Numbered from the stretch's first letter, positions 1-9,405 are shown. The stretch is DNA of 64,000 bases from Sulfitobacter maritimus (GCF_013346665.1 NZ_JABVBB010000037.1:89374-153373); one strand, 5' to 3'. Translations and numbers: made by a program. Notes: generated from the letters alone by a model not told the origin.

Positions 1-6
1 AAGGTT

Positions 7-37
7 AATGGTGCTGCTGGAGAGAATTGAACTCTCG
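7..37 (-). repeat. Partial copy of tRNA-Thr 3' end (att-like direct repeat)
   Basis: These 31 nt are identical to 122-152, which is the 3' part of the intact tRNA-Thr gene plus CCA and two flanking bases. Identity stops abruptly on both sides. The 84 bp between the copies show no gene. A 3'-terminal tRNA duplication in direct orientation is what site-specific recombinases leave at tRNA genes. It could mark a degenerate insertion here or the edge of an element lying left of the window. The repeat is seen directly; its origin is inferred. Confidence 0.8.
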
Positions 38-123
38 CACTCAGACTGGCGCGTAGCGACGGGCGTAAGTCGAGAGACCAGCGCCTATGCGAGGGCGACA
101 TATCCAGCAATGAATGAGGTAAA

Positions 124-198
<75 letters not shown>

Positions 199-283
199 GC
201 CGTGGGCGGGTGATTAGCCGCAATCGAAATGAGGCGCAACCCCTGATCTGGACGCTTGGGGTGCCCTGCGCTAGATAGGCGGC

Positions 284-460
284 ATGACAAAGCAAAATGG
301 CCCCAAACAGACCGGAAAAACCCCTTCCGCCCGCGATGCACGGCTGAAAGCGGCGTTGAAGGCCAATATGGCCCGGCGCAAGGCTCAGGCGCGTGCGCGG
401 GCTGCGGATGTGGCGCAGGATACACGCAATGACCCCCAGGGGTCGGAAAAGGACAGCTGA
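284..460 (+). CDS. Small basic hypothetical protein upstream of murA
   Basis: A 58-residue reading frame beginning MTKQNGPKQTGK, rich in Lys, Arg and Ala (for example LKANMARRKAQARARAAD) and ending 3 bp before murA. It has no membrane segment or signal peptide and is probably a soluble, helix-forming, possibly nucleic-acid-binding protein. A comparable short Lys/Arg-rich frame sits at this place in other Rhodobacterales as far as I recall, which with the tight spacing supports it being real and co-transcribed with murA. Its function is unknown. It falls below usual gene-calling length cut-offs. Confidence 0.75.
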   Translation: MTKQNGPKQTGKTPSARDARLKAALKANMARRKAQARARAADVAQDTRNDPQGSEKDS

Positions 461-463
461 ACG

Positions 464-1735
464 ATGGATTCGATTCTGGTAAAAGGCGGCGGCGCGCTCA
501 ACGGGCAAATCCCCATCGCGGGGGCCAAGAACGCCTGTCTAGCGCTGATGCCGGCGACCTTGCTCAGCGAAGAGCCGCTGACCCTGACCAACGCGCCCCG
601 TCTGAGCGACATTCGCACCATGACCGAACTGTTGCAGTCGCTGGGCGCGGAAGTGACCTCGTTGCAAGATGGCAAGGTCATTGCCATGGCAAGTCATGGC
701 GAGATCAACACCCGCGCGGAATATGACATCGTGCGCAAGATGCGCGCGTCGAACCTTGTCCTCGGCCCGCTGCTGGCCCGCGAAGGCCATGCTGAGGTTT
801 CCCTTCCCGGTGGCTGTGCGATTGGTGCACGTCCGATGGACATTCACACCGACGGACTTGCCAAAATGGGCGCCGAAATCGACCTGCGCGATGGCTACCT
901 CTATGCCAAGGCGGCGGGCGGCAAGCTCAAGGGCGCTGTGATCGACTTCCCCTTCGCCTCTGTCGGGGCCACGGAAAACATTCTGATGGCCGCCACGCTG
1001 GCCAAAGGCACCACCGTCATCAACAACGCCGCTCGGGAGCCGGAGATCGTTGATCTCGCCGATTGCCTCCGCGCCATGGGCGCACAGATCGAAGGTGACG
1101 GCACGTCGAGTATTACGATTCAGGGTGTCGATCGTCTGCATGGTGCGACCCATAAGGTCGTCACCGACCGGATCGAACTTGGCACCTACATGCTCGCCCC
1201 CGCCTTTTGCGATGGGGAGGTTGAACTGCTTGGCGGGCGTATCGATCTGCTCGAAGCCTTTTGCGAAAAGCTGGATGCCGCGGGCATTGAGGTCACCGAG
1301 ACCGAGGCGGGCCTCAAGGTCGCACGGCGCAACGGGCGCATCTCGGCAGTGGATGTCACGACCGAGCCGTTCCCCGGCTTCCCGACCGATCTGCAAGCGC
1401 AAATGATGGCGCTGCTCTGCACCGCCGAAGGCACGTCGGTGTTGGAAGAGAAAATTTTTGAAAACCGCTTCATGCACGCGCCGGAACTCATTCGCATGGG
1501 CGCACGGATTGACGTTCAGGGCGGCACGGCAACGGTTCAAGGGGTCGAAAAGCTCAAAGGCGCGCCGGTCATGGCGACCGATCTGCGGGCCTCGATCTCG
1601 CTCATTCTCGCCGGATTGGCGGCGGAAGGCGAAACCACGGTCAGCCGCGTCTATCACCTTGATCGCGGCTATGAGCATGTCGTGGCCAAACTGCGCGGTG
1701 TCGGCGCCCAGATCGAAAGGATCAGCACCAAATGA
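464..1735 (+). CDS. murA: UDP-N-acetylglucosamine 1-carboxyvinyltransferase MurA
   Basis: Cytosolic enzyme of the first committed step of peptidoglycan synthesis, transferring enolpyruvate from PEP to UDP-GlcNAc. The 423 residues match the family length. The substrate-binding Lys22-Asn23 pair lies in IAGAKNA, and the catalytic cysteine, also the fosfomycin target in this family, is about residue 118 in [15 protein letters not shown]. The C-terminal domain carries [17 protein letters not shown]. It starts 3 bp after the small upstream frame and ends in an ATGA overlap with the DUF2948 gene, indicating translational coupling. Confidence 0.98.
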   Translation: MDSILVKGGGALNGQIPIAGAKNACLALMPATLLSEEPLTLTNAPRLSDIRTMTELLQSLGAEVTSLQDGKVIAMASHGEINTRAEYDIVRKMRASNLVLGPLLAREGHAEVSLPGGCAIGARPMDIHTDGLAKMGAEIDLRDGYLYAKAAGGKLKGAVIDFPFASVGATENILMAATLAKGTTVINNAAREPEIVDLADCLRAMGAQIEGDGTSSITIQGVDRLHGATHKVVTDRIELGTYMLAPAFCDGEVELLGGRIDLLEAFCEKLDAAGIEVTETEAGLKVARRNGRISAVDVTTEPFPGFPTDLQAQMMALLCTAEGTSVLEEKIFENRFMHAPELIRMGARIDVQGGTATVQGVEKLKGAPVMATDLRASISLILAGLAAEGETTVSRVYHLDRGYEHVVAKLRGVGAQIERISTK

Positions 1736-2202
1736 CCGAAGATGCACGTTTCGAAGATGGCCGCGAAGCGCCACTGAACCTTGGCGCATTGGATGCCGAG
1801 GATCTCACGGTGATTGCCTCGCTCACCCAAGACGCGGTCTTTCCCGCCTCGGAAATGCGCTGGCACCGCGCCGGCGCCCGTTTCGCGCTGCTGCTGAACC
1901 GCCTGCGGCATGAGGATACGGGCGCCGACCGCCATGCGCCGGAACGTGTGCAATCGGTCCTGATGTTCAACAACGTAGAGCGCGTCGCCAGCCAAGGGGT
2001 GCCAAAGGGCGACGCCGACACGATTCTGGCGCTGCTCGACATCAGCTTCGAGCAGACCGACGCGCCTTCGGGCCAAGTCACCCTCACGCTTGCAGGCGAC
2101 GGTGCGATCCGGCTCGACGTCGAAGCGCTGGAAGTCACCCTCAAGGATGTGACCCGCCCCTATGTCGCGCCTTCCAAGAAGCGGCCCGTTCACCCCGAAT
2201 GA
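1732..2202 (+). CDS. DUF2948 family protein
   Basis: A 156-residue soluble protein whose start overlaps the murA stop (ATGA). It contains [23 protein letters not shown] near the N-terminus, then [12 protein letters not shown] and [16 protein letters not shown], the conserved landmarks I associate with DUF2948. That family is regularly found between murA and hisD in Rhodobacterales. No catalytic motif can be seen and no function is assigned. Position suggests co-expression with murA. Confidence 0.85.
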   Translation: MTEDARFEDGREAPLNLGALDAEDLTVIASLTQDAVFPASEMRWHRAGARFALLLNRLRHEDTGADRHAPERVQSVLMFNNVERVASQGVPKGDADTILALLDISFEQTDAPSGQVTLTLAGDGAIRLDVEALEVTLKDVTRPYVAPSKKRPVHPE

Positions 2203-2232
2203 CGCCCGCTCAAGGGCGCAAGGATCGATCCG

Positions 2233-2562
2233 ATGCCTGAACTGAAGCAAAACCGTTTCACCCGTGGCCGCGTCGCCGCGCTGCTGACCGAAGCCACCGG
2301 CTGGGCGCTTCTGCTGCTCGGCGTGGCGCTGGCGGTGCGGCATTTGCTCGGCACAGTCACCCTGCCGGGGCTGCTTGCGCCTGCCGCTGCCATCGCGGGC
2401 GGGCTTTTCGCCATTCTCGCCGCCCATGTCGCTCGCGCGGTTTTCGACAACGCCCAAGACACCCGCGCCATGCGGCTCGCGCAGCGCAAACCGCCCGCCG
2501 CCGCTGGCCCGACCAACGCGGGCCTGCGCGCCGAACCCAGCCTGCGCCGCCCCGGTTCTTAA
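2233..2562 (+). CDS. Small membrane protein, hypothetical
   Basis: A 109-residue frame with two hydrophobic stretches (about residues 20-38, TGWALLLLGVALAVRHLL, and 45-68, GLLAPAAAIAGGLFAILAAHV), then a basic, Pro/Ala-rich tail. This predicts two transmembrane helices with a cytoplasmic C-terminus. It lies 30 bp after the DUF2948 gene and 21 bp before hisD in the same orientation, so it is likely in the murA-hisD transcript. I recognise no family. Composition is strongly Ala/Arg-biased, so a spurious frame is possible, but the gap would otherwise be unusually empty. Confidence 0.6.
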   Translation: MPELKQNRFTRGRVAALLTEATGWALLLLGVALAVRHLLGTVTLPGLLAPAAAIAGGLFAILAAHVARAVFDNAQDTRAMRLAQRKPPAAAGPTNAGLRAEPSLRRPGS

Positions 2563-2583
2563 CCCTTTTCCCGAAAGACCCCC

Positions 2584-3885
2584 ATGCCCGTCACGCTCGA
2601 TGCCACCGCCGCCGATTTCGAAACCGCGTTCGACAAGCTTCTGAACGCCAAGCGCGAGGACAGCCCCGATGTTGACGCCGTGGTGGCCGAGATCATCGCC
2701 GATGTCCGCGCCCGCGGGGACGCCGCCGTGATCGAACTGTCGGAAAAATTCGACCGCGTGACCCTCACCCCCGACACCCTGCGCATCAGCGCCGAGGAGG
2801 TCGACGCCGCCGTGGCCGAAGTTTCCGCCGAAGATCGCAAGGCGCTGGAACTCGCCGCCGACCGCATCCGCGCCTACCACGCCCGGCAACTGCCCGAAGA
2901 CGCCGAATGGACCGACCCCGACGGCGCGACCCTCGGCTGGCGCTGGACGCCGGTCTCCGCCGCTGGCCTCTACGTGCCCGGCGGGCTGGCAAGCTACCCG
3001 TCCTCGGTGCTGATGAACGCCATCCCCGCCAAGGTCGCGGGCGTCGCGCGTCTTGCCATGGTCGTGCCAACCCCGGACGGCGTGCTGAACCCGCTGGTCT
3101 TGCTCGCCGCCCGCATCGCCGGGGTGGACGAGATCTATCGCATCGGCGGCGCACAGGCCGTCGCTGCACTGGCTTACGGCACCGAGACGATCCCCCCGGT
3201 GGACAAAATCACTGGCCCCGGCAACGCCTTTGTCGCCGCCGCCAAACGTCGTGTTTTCGGCAAGGTCGGCATCGACATGATCGCGGGCCCCTCAGAAATC
3301 CTCGTCATCGCGGATGGTGACAACGATCCCGACTTCATCGCCCTCGACCTGCTCAGCCAAGCCGAACATGACGAAAGCGCGCAAAGCATCCTGATCACCA
3401 CGGATGCCGGCTTTGCCCGTGCGGTCCAAGATGCGGTGGAAAAACATCTGTTGACCCTAGAACGCCGCGCCATCGCGGGGGCCAGCTGGCGCGACAATGG
3501 CGCGATTATCACGGTGCCAGACCTCGACGCCGCTGCCGCGCTCAGCAACCGCATCGCGCCGGAACACCTCGAACTCTGTGTCGCGGACCCAAAAGCGCTC
3601 TCGGCCAAGATCACCCATGCGGGCGCGATCTTCCTCGGCCAGTGGACGCCTGAAGCCATTGGCGACTATGTCGGCGGCCCAAACCACGTGTTGCCCACCG
3701 CCCGCTCGGCGCGGTTCTCCTCTGGCCTTTCGGTGCTCGACTTTATGAAGCGCACCACCTTGGCGCAGATGTCGCCGGACGCTTTGCGGGCCATCGGGCC
3801 TTCCGCAGAACGGCTGGCGCAATCCGAGAGCCTTGAAGCGCACGGCCTGTCGGTCACTGCACGGCTGCGCAAGCTGAACGGCTAG
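2584..3885 (+). CDS. hisD: Histidinol dehydrogenase
   Basis: Catalyses the last two NAD-dependent oxidations of histidine synthesis, L-histidinol to L-histidine, with a bound zinc. The 433 residues match the family. Visible landmarks are GGLASYPSSVLMNAIPAKVAG, KITGPGNAFVAAAK, GPSEILVIAD, the zinc-site segment DLLSQAEHDESAQS, the catalytic Glu-His pair in RIAPEHLEL, and the C-terminal VGGPNHVLPTARSARFSSGLSV. In this order of genes hisD is usually followed directly by a UPF0262 gene; here a DUF2189 gene intervenes. Confidence 0.97.
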   Translation: MPVTLDATAADFETAFDKLLNAKREDSPDVDAVVAEIIADVRARGDAAVIELSEKFDRVTLTPDTLRISAEEVDAAVAEVSAEDRKALELAADRIRAYHARQLPEDAEWTDPDGATLGWRWTPVSAAGLYVPGGLASYPSSVLMNAIPAKVAGVARLAMVVPTPDGVLNPLVLLAARIAGVDEIYRIGGAQAVAALAYGTETIPPVDKITGPGNAFVAAAKRRVFGKVGIDMIAGPSEILVIADGDNDPDFIALDLLSQAEHDESAQSILITTDAGFARAVQDAVEKHLLTLERRAIAGASWRDNGAIITVPDLDAAAALSNRIAPEHLELCVADPKALSAKITHAGAIFLGQWTPEAIGDYVGGPNHVLPTARSARFSSGLSVLDFMKRTTLAQMSPDALRAIGPSAERLAQSESLEAHGLSVTARLRKLNG

Positions 3886-4175
3886 GGCAGGGGCGCTAAC
3901 GGGAGCGCTCTCCGTCGTGGGCGCACCGTACATCCCCATAGAAACGGTCGGCGCGCCGTGGGCGAACCGCCCCAATTGGCGAAGCGTCGCAAAACCGCCC
4001 TCCGGGGGGAGTGATGTCTGCTGTGTCACCGGGCGGGGCTAACGCTGGCGCACCTTTACGTGAACGGCGCGACAGAACCCAAATTTCATGCTATCCTGAA
4101 GACATCCCCGCGTCGGGAAAGGTCTGATTTAGCGGGGTAATTGCCCCTGCGGGCACCCATGAAGGGAGCATAGTC
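3886..4175 (+). other. Intergenic region between hisD and the DUF2189 gene
   Basis: About 290 bp without a convincing gene. It contains GC-rich short inverted repeats just after hisD (around gggcgct and agcgctctcc) that may end the histidine transcript, and a purine-rich stretch gaagggagca just before the next ATG that serves as its ribosome-binding site. No clear promoter was identified. Confidence 0.4.
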
Positions 4176-5069
4176 ATGGCCAAAGCACGTACCCCAAAGA
4201 CGATCGGCAATCCGCTGTCCTTCGCGGCCCATACGGCGCAGGGCGGAACCCAATATATCGGCAACGGTCTGCGCGAACTGGGCGCAGCAGATGATGCCCC
4301 GGTCGAGTATTACGACCTCTCATTCGCGGACCTCACACAATCCCTGCGCAAAGGCTTCGAAGACTTCGCCGCCATGCGCACGGATGTGATGTTTATCGTG
4401 CTGGTCTATCCGGTCATCGGCCTTGCGCTGGTCCTCTTTGCGCTGAACCGAGACTTGATGCCGCTGGTCTTTCCCGCAATCTCTGGCTTTGCCCTGCTGG
4501 GTCCAGTGGCCTCCCTTGGCCTTTATGAGATGAGCCGCCGCCGCGAAGCCGGACTGCCCGCGGGCTGGGGGGATGCGTTCAATGTGCTGAAATCACCTTC
4601 TTTCACGCCTATCGTGGTGCTGGGCGGCTATTTGTTGATGCTATTTGCCGTCTGGATGTTGGCGGCCTTTGGCCTTTACAACGTGACCCTTGGGCCAGAA
4701 GCGCCTGCCTCCTTCACGGCTTTGCTGCGCGATGTCTTTACCACCAGCGCAGGGTTGACGATGCTGATCTTGGGTCTGCTGATCGGCGGGGTCTTTGCCG
4801 CTGCGGTGCTGGCCTCCACCGTGGTCTCTTTCCCGATGCTACTTGACCGCCATGTTGGTCTGCCGCGTGCGGTGGCAACCTCCATCGAAGTCACCAGACG
4901 CAACCCGCTTGTCGTAATTGCTTGGGGCGCGATCGTGGTGGCGCTGCTTGCTGTTGGCGTGTTGACGCTCTTTATCGGGCTGATCGTCGTGCTGCCCGTG
5001 TTGGGCCACGCCACATGGCACCTCTACCGCGAAGCTGTCGTGCCGCGCCACGCCGCAGAGACCGCGTAG
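4176..5069 (+). CDS. DUF2189 family integral membrane protein
   Basis: 297 residues with a soluble N-terminus (about 1-70) and about six transmembrane helices, among them MFIVLVYPVIGLALVLFALN, LVFPAISGFALLGPVASLGLYEMSRRREAG, IVVLGGYLLMLFAVWMLAAFGLY and the C-terminal IAWGAIVVALLAVGVLTLFIGLIVVLPVLGHATWHLYREAV. The YPVIG...FPLIS-like first helices, ARREAGL-type loop and LGHATWHLYR ending are typical of DUF2189 (cytochrome c oxidase subunit I-like name in databases). The function is not known. It stands between hisD and UPF0262, which are usually adjacent, so it may have been inserted there. Confidence 0.85.
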   Translation: MAKARTPKTIGNPLSFAAHTAQGGTQYIGNGLRELGAADDAPVEYYDLSFADLTQSLRKGFEDFAAMRTDVMFIVLVYPVIGLALVLFALNRDLMPLVFPAISGFALLGPVASLGLYEMSRRREAGLPAGWGDAFNVLKSPSFTPIVVLGGYLLMLFAVWMLAAFGLYNVTLGPEAPASFTALLRDVFTTSAGLTMLILGLLIGGVFAAAVLASTVVSFPMLLDRHVGLPRAVATSIEVTRRNPLVVIAWGAIVVALLAVGVLTLFIGLIVVLPVLGHATWHLYREAVVPRHAAETA

Positions 5070-5152
5070 CGCCGCCTGCGATCATCCCGCATTGCCCCGC
5101 GTCAAACGCTGCGCTATCCACATCAGGTATCGCCAGCAAAAAGGATGCGCCG

Positions 5153-5632
5153 ATGACCCGCATCACCCATATCGCGCTTGATGACGCGAACATGCCGCCC
5201 CCCACGCCCGAGATCGATCAGGAGCGTAAAGTGGCCATGTTCGACCTGCTGGAGGAGAACAGCTTTGTCATTCCAGAGCGCGACAAAGGCCCGGTGCCCG
5301 AAGGCCCGTACCACCTGTCGCTGTCGATCCGGGACAAGCGGCTGGTCTTTGACGTGCAGACCGAAGCCGCTGAAAAAGCCGCAGAATTCCACCTCTCGCT
5401 CGGTCCCTTCCGGCAGGTGGTAAAGGACTATTTCCAAATCTGCGAGAGCTATTTCGAGGCGGTCAAGAAGCTCCCCCCCAGCCAGATTGAGACCATCGAC
5501 ATGGCCCGGCGCGGCATCCACAACGAAGGCTCCCGCGTGCTGCAAGAGCGTCTGTCGGGCAAGGCCGAGATCGACACCGACACGGCGCGGCGGCTCTTTA
5601 CCCTGATCTGCGTCCTACACTTCGGCGGCTGA
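5153..5632 (+). CDS. UPF0262 family protein
   Basis: A 159-residue soluble protein; the ATG at 5153 preceded by aaagga gives the family-typical start MTRITHIALDD. Conserved segments visible are DQERKVAMFDLLEENSF, GPYHLSLSIRDKRLVFDV, LGPFRQVVKDYFQICESYFEAV, IDMARRGIHNEGS and the C-terminal LFTLICVLHF. Biochemical role unknown. The stop codon abuts the start of the downstream phosphatase-like gene (TGA ATG), so the pair is translated together. A longer in-frame extension upstream exists but overlaps the DUF2189 gene and is rejected. Confidence 0.93.
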   Translation: MTRITHIALDDANMPPPTPEIDQERKVAMFDLLEENSFVIPERDKGPVPEGPYHLSLSIRDKRLVFDVQTEAAEKAAEFHLSLGPFRQVVKDYFQICESYFEAVKKLPPSQIETIDMARRGIHNEGSRVLQERLSGKAEIDTDTARRLFTLICVLHFGG

Positions 5633-6094
5633 ATGACGCAAACGCTGCCCCAATCTGTGCTGTTTTGCTGTGACCACAACGCCGTGCGCTCGCCCATGGC
5701 CGAGGGGTTGATGAAAAAGTTCTACGGCACCGGCACCTATGTCCAATCCGTAGGCGTTAAAAACGACATGGAGATTGACGGCTTTTCCATCGCCGTCTGC
5801 AGCGAGTTGGACGTCGAACTTGACCGCCACCGCAGCCGCAGCTTTGACGAGATGGAGGAATGGGGTGACGATCTTGGCTCATTCGATCTGGTCATCGCGC
5901 TCAGCCCCGCCAGCCAACGCCGTGCGCTGGAGCTGACGCGCTTTTACCACCTCGACGTCGAATATTGGCCGATCCTCGATCCAACGGGCCTTGGTGAAAA
6001 CCGCGAAGCCAAGCTCACCCAGTTCCGCGCCGCCCGCGATCAGATCGTCGGACGGCTGATTGACCGTTTCGGCCCGCCGCTGGAAGAAGGCTAG
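5633..6094 (+). CDS. Low-molecular-weight protein tyrosine phosphatase family protein
   Basis: 153 residues. The N-terminal P-loop CDHNAVRSPMAEGL fits the C-x5-R signature of LMW phosphatases and arsenate reductases (C about residue 14, R about 20). The late Asp-Pro in WPILDPTG supplies the general acid used by phosphatases. It starts directly after UPF0262 and this pairing is conserved in Rhodobacterales. The substrate is unknown: tyrosine phosphatase activity is the family expectation, and the ArsC reading is less likely because the extra redox cysteines of ArsC are not evident. Confidence 0.88.
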   Translation: MTQTLPQSVLFCCDHNAVRSPMAEGLMKKFYGTGTYVQSVGVKNDMEIDGFSIAVCSELDVELDRHRSRSFDEMEEWGDDLGSFDLVIALSPASQRRALELTRFYHLDVEYWPILDPTGLGENREAKLTQFRAARDQIVGRLIDRFGPPLEEG

Positions 6095-6100
6095 CCCCGC

Positions 6101-6463
6101 TCAGGTCCGCGAACAGGCCGCCGCAGCGCTCTGACCAAAGGCCTTCCACGTGCTCCAAAAGGCATTGTCGCGCGCATTGTCCGACTGGCGCATTTCTTGC
6201 AACCGATGTGGATCGCGAAAGACTTTGACCCCGGTGCGCTGTTCTGACCACGACAACGTCTGATCCGCCACCGCCTGCACGCAGCCACAACGCGCTTGGC
6301 TGGCGCCGCGCCGCCCGTCGGCCAAACAGGCTTTCTGGATCGGCCCGGTGGCAAAAAGCACCGGCGCGGGCGCAAACCGCCCCACGGCCGCATCGCTTGA
6401 ATAACGTGACCCGCCACAGCCCGCCAAGACGACGAGCGCCATCAAACTCACAACTGTCCGCAT
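6101..6463 (-). CDS. Small lipoprotein with conserved cysteines
   Basis: 120 residues starting with a lipoprotein signal (MRTVVSLMALVVLAGCGGS; lipobox LAGC, lipidated Cys about 16). The mature part has several cysteines (KACLADGRRG, RCGCVQAVADQ, AACSRT) and a helix-rich WSTWKAFGQSAAAAC end, suggesting a periplasmic, membrane-anchored, possibly disulfide-containing protein. Similar roseobacter proteins carry the probably meaningless database name arginine transporter. It is convergent with the phosphatase gene, 6 bp apart. No function is assigned. Confidence 0.75.
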   Translation of the reverse strand: MRTVVSLMALVVLAGCGGSRYSSDAAVGRFAPAPVLFATGPIQKACLADGRRGASQARCGCVQAVADQTLSWSEQRTGVKVFRDPHRLQEMRQSDNARDNAFWSTWKAFGQSAAAACSRT

Positions 6464-6676
6464 TGATTTGCCCTATTGTTCTGGACCATGGGGTTTTCCC
6501 CTTGTCGGCCCGGTCTGCTCTGCGCTTCACTATGCCGCAAAATGGGGCTTCGCGCAATTCTAACGTGATCCAACACAACCGCGACGTTGCGATAAAGCGC
6601 CCGTCGGGGCGGGCAGGGGGCGCGGGGCGTTTATGACCAATTGACGCAGACGCAGCACTGCGCCATATCCCCTTGC

Positions 6677-8476
6677 ATGACACCGCTTGAAAACATCCGC
6701 AATTTCTCCATCGTCGCGCATATCGACCACGGGAAATCCACGCTCGCCGACCGGCTGATCCAATCCACCAAAACAGTGGCCGACCGGGACATGAAAGAAC
6801 AGATGCTCGATAACATGGATATCGAGCGCGAGCGGGGCATCACGATCAAGGCCCAGACCGTCCGGATCAACTACACCGCTGACGACGGGCAGGACTATGT
6901 CCTCAACCTGATCGACACCCCCGGCCACGTCGATTTCGCCTACGAAGTCTCCCGCTCTATGCGCGCGGTCGAAGGCTCGCTGCTGGTGGTCGACAGCACC
7001 CAAGGTGTCGAAGCGCAGACCTTGGCCAACGTCTACCACGCCATCGACGCGGACCATGAGATCGTGCCGGTGCTCAACAAGATCGACCTCCCCGCCGCCG
7101 ATTGTGACCGCGTGGCCGAGCAGATCGAAGACGTCATCGGCATCGACGCCTCCGACGCGATCCAAGTCTCCGCCAAAACCGGCATCGGCATCAAGGAAAC
7201 GCTTGAGGCCATCGTCACCCGCTTGCCTGCGCCCAAAGGCACGCTCGACGCGCCGCTCAAAGCCATGCTGGTGGATTCGTGGTACGACAGCTACCTCGGC
7301 GTCATCGTCCTCGTCCGCATCATGGACGGGCAGTTGCGCAAGGGCGACCGCGTCCGCATGATGCAAAACGGCTCCGTCCACCATGTCGACCGCATCGGCG
7401 TCTTCCGCCCCGCGATGACCGAGATCGACGTGCTCGGCCCCGGCGAGCTGGGCTTCCTCACCGCCTCGATCAAACAGGTCCGCGACACCCGCGTGGGCGA
7501 CACGATCACGCATGAGAAAAAAGGCACCGAAGAGGCGCTGCCGGGCTTCAAACCCTCGCAGCCCGTCGTTTTCTGTGGCCTCTTCCCCGTTGACGCCGCC
7601 GAGTTCGAAGACCTGCGCGATTCAATCGAAAAACTCGCCCTCAACGACGCCAGCTTCTCCTATGAGATGGAAACCTCCGCCGCCCTCGGCTTTGGTTTCC
7701 GCTGTGGTTTCCTTGGTCTGCTGCACCTCGAAGTGATCCGCGACCGGATCGAGCGCGAATATGACATCGACCTCATCACCACCGCGCCGAGCGTCATCTA
7801 CGACATCCACATGAAAGACGGCAGCGTCGAGCAGTTGCACAACCCCGCCGACATGCCCGACCTCACCCATGTCGACCATATCGAAGAGCCGCGCATCAAG
7901 GCGACGATCCTTGTGCCAGATGAATACCTCGGCGACGTGCTGAAACTCTGCCAGGACCGCCGCGGCATTCAGGAAAACCTCACCTACGCCGGCTCCCGCG
8001 CGATGGTGGTCTATGATCTGCCGCTGAACGAAGTGGTCTTCGACTTCTACGACCGGTTGAAATCGGTGACCAAGGGCTACGCCAGCTTTGACTACCAGAT
8101 GATCGGCTACCGCACCGACGCGCTGGTGAAAATGTCGATCTTGGTGAATGACGAGCCCGTCGACGCGCTGTCGACCATGGTCCACCGAGACCGCGCCGAA
8201 ATGCGTGGCCGCGCCATGGTCGAAAAGCTCAAAGACCTGATCCCGCGCCATATGTTCAAGATCCCGATCCAGGCGGCCATCGGCGGCAAGGTGATCGCCC
8301 GCGAGACGCTCTCGGCGATGCGCAAGGACGTGACCGCGAAGTGCTACGGTGGGGATGCGACGCGGAAGAAGAAACTGCTGGAGAAGCAGAAGGCTGGTAA
8401 GAAGAAGATGCGCCAGTTCGGGAAGGTGGATATCCCGCAGGAGGCGTTTATTTCCGCTCTAAAAATGGACAGCTAA
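6677..8476 (+). CDS. lepA: Translation elongation factor 4 (LepA)
   Basis: 599-residue ribosome-associated GTPase acting during initiation/elongation (back-translocation was the original proposal). G1 is [10 protein letters not shown]3 DTPGHVD and G4 NKID; then follow domain II, the EF-G-like domains and the LepA-specific C-terminal domain ([34 protein letters not shown]). The start at 6677 gives [21 protein letters not shown], matching the family; the upstream in-frame extension would need an ATT codon. The stop codon lies inside a terminator hairpin. Confidence 0.97.
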   Translation: MTPLENIRNFSIVAHIDHGKSTLADRLIQSTKTVADRDMKEQMLDNMDIERERGITIKAQTVRINYTADDGQDYVLNLIDTPGHVDFAYEVSRSMRAVEGSLLVVDSTQGVEAQTLANVYHAIDADHEIVPVLNKIDLPAADCDRVAEQIEDVIGIDASDAIQVSAKTGIGIKETLEAIVTRLPAPKGTLDAPLKAMLVDSWYDSYLGVIVLVRIMDGQLRKGDRVRMMQNGSVHHVDRIGVFRPAMTEIDVLGPGELGFLTASIKQVRDTRVGDTITHEKKGTEEALPGFKPSQPVVFCGLFPVDAAEFEDLRDSIEKLALNDASFSYEMETSAALGFGFRCGFLGLLHLEVIRDRIEREYDIDLITTAPSVIYDIHMKDGSVEQLHNPADMPDLTHVDHIEEPRIKATILVPDEYLGDVLKLCQDRRGIQENLTYAGSRAMVVYDLPLNEVVFDFYDRLKSVTKGYASFDYQMIGYRTDALVKMSILVNDEPVDALSTMVHRDRAEMRGRAMVEKLKDLIPRHMFKIPIQAAIGGKVIARETLSAMRKDVTAKCYGGDATRKKKLLEKQKAGKKKMRQFGKVDIPQEAFISALKMDS

Positions 8477-8496
8477 AAGCTGGCCGTTTTTAGAGC
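8456..8496 (+). terminator. Hairpin spanning the lepA stop codon
   Basis: Perfect 10-bp arms gctctaaaaa (8456-8465) and tttttagagc (8487-8496) enclose a second 5-bp stem (cagct/agctg) with an AAA loop that contains part of the lepA stop. The right arm supplies a T run followed by GC-rich sequence. It looks like an intrinsic or processed 3' end for lepA, also usable from the other strand. Confidence 0.75.
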
Positions 8497-8642
8497 GCGC
8501 GGGAGGCAGCGTATTGCGAAGCAATGCGCGTTCCCGCTCGGTTGTGTTTGGGTGCAGCAATCCTACTATCAAGACGATCATAACTTGGTATGAACTGTCC
8601 CCATAGCCGCGACACTTATCAATCGGAGCGCGGAAGTGAAGT

Positions 8643-9365
8643 ATGACTACTAGGACCCACGATGAAATTGCGGCGGAATACGCAAAAGATTTTGGCGAGG
8701 CTGATGGTTTTTTGGTTCACAGACTCACAAATTCTGTATCTCAGTTAATTTTGCAGTGGAGAATGTTCCTTTTCTTCTACTGTGGGCCGCTGGAAAGGAT
8801 CGAAGTCTTAAACGAAGCCTCCGGTTTAACCGCTCGAACTTTTCAAAATTTACTTTGGGACAATACAATACTTAACGTTCGGCGATTAACGGATCGGGAA
8901 AAATCACGAGGTGAAATCAACGTTTCGCTTGCGCATTTGCTGCGTATCTCCCGCGAGAAGGGAATTGCATGTTTGGACGTTCCTTATGAGGAACTGCTTT
9001 CATCGTGTGAAACGACTAGGCGTTATGCAGACAAGCATATCGCTCATTCAGACTTTGACCACGCAGCGGGACGGAAGATATCTTCGACAAATCGAGGCGA
9101 AACCACAAAGGCGATCAAAGAGATTTCAAGCTTCGTTCAGCTGTTTCACAAGAAAATTACAGATGTTTCTTATGAGTTGGTGCCCAGAACATCCGTGTCA
9201 GACGAGCAGCAATTTTTGAAACGGCTTTATCTCGGCAATCAAAGTTCTGTAGAGCAAACATCAGAGAAAATTAGGCAGGCAGAAGCCGGAGATTGGGATT
9301 CCGCATTTCAGTCAATTTACCCAGATTGGCTTTCGGATGACCACTTTCGAGATAATCCGTTCTAG
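8643..9365 (+). CDS. HEPN / AbiU2-like protein, AT-rich orphan gene
   Basis: 240 residues, mostly helical. The segment RTFQNLLWDNTILNVRRLTDREKS and the motif RRYADKHIAHSDFD (R-x4-H, about residues 126-135) match the HEPN fold of AbiU2-type proteins, in which the R-x4-6-H pair forms an RNase site. AbiU2 was described in lactococcal phage abortive infection. The base composition (A/T-rich codons such as AAA, GAA, TTT, ATT) is plainly unlike flanking genes, indicating recent transfer. It stands alone between the lepA terminator and another hairpin, with no partner gene visible. Defence activity is inference. Confidence 0.7.
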   Translation: MTTRTHDEIAAEYAKDFGEADGFLVHRLTNSVSQLILQWRMFLFFYCGPLERIEVLNEASGLTARTFQNLLWDNTILNVRRLTDREKSRGEINVSLAHLLRISREKGIACLDVPYEELLSSCETTRRYADKHIAHSDFDHAAGRKISSTNRGETTKAIKEISSFVQLFHKKITDVSYELVPRTSVSDEQQFLKRLYLGNQSSVEQTSEKIRQAEAGDWDSAFQSIYPDWLSDDHFRDNPF

Positions 9366-9405
9366 TTGCCAAAATCGACTTGGGCTCTCTTGGGGTTTGC
9401 CAGAG

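Noticed and set aside
539..1789. Long minus-strand open frame opposite murA
   Set aside because: Composition is typical of an antisense shadow of a GC-rich gene and it contradicts the clear MurA coding sequence.
6641..6676. N-terminal extension of LepA starting at 6641
   Set aside because: The first codon would be ATT, no ribosome-binding site precedes it and the added residues are not family-like; ATG 6677 fits.
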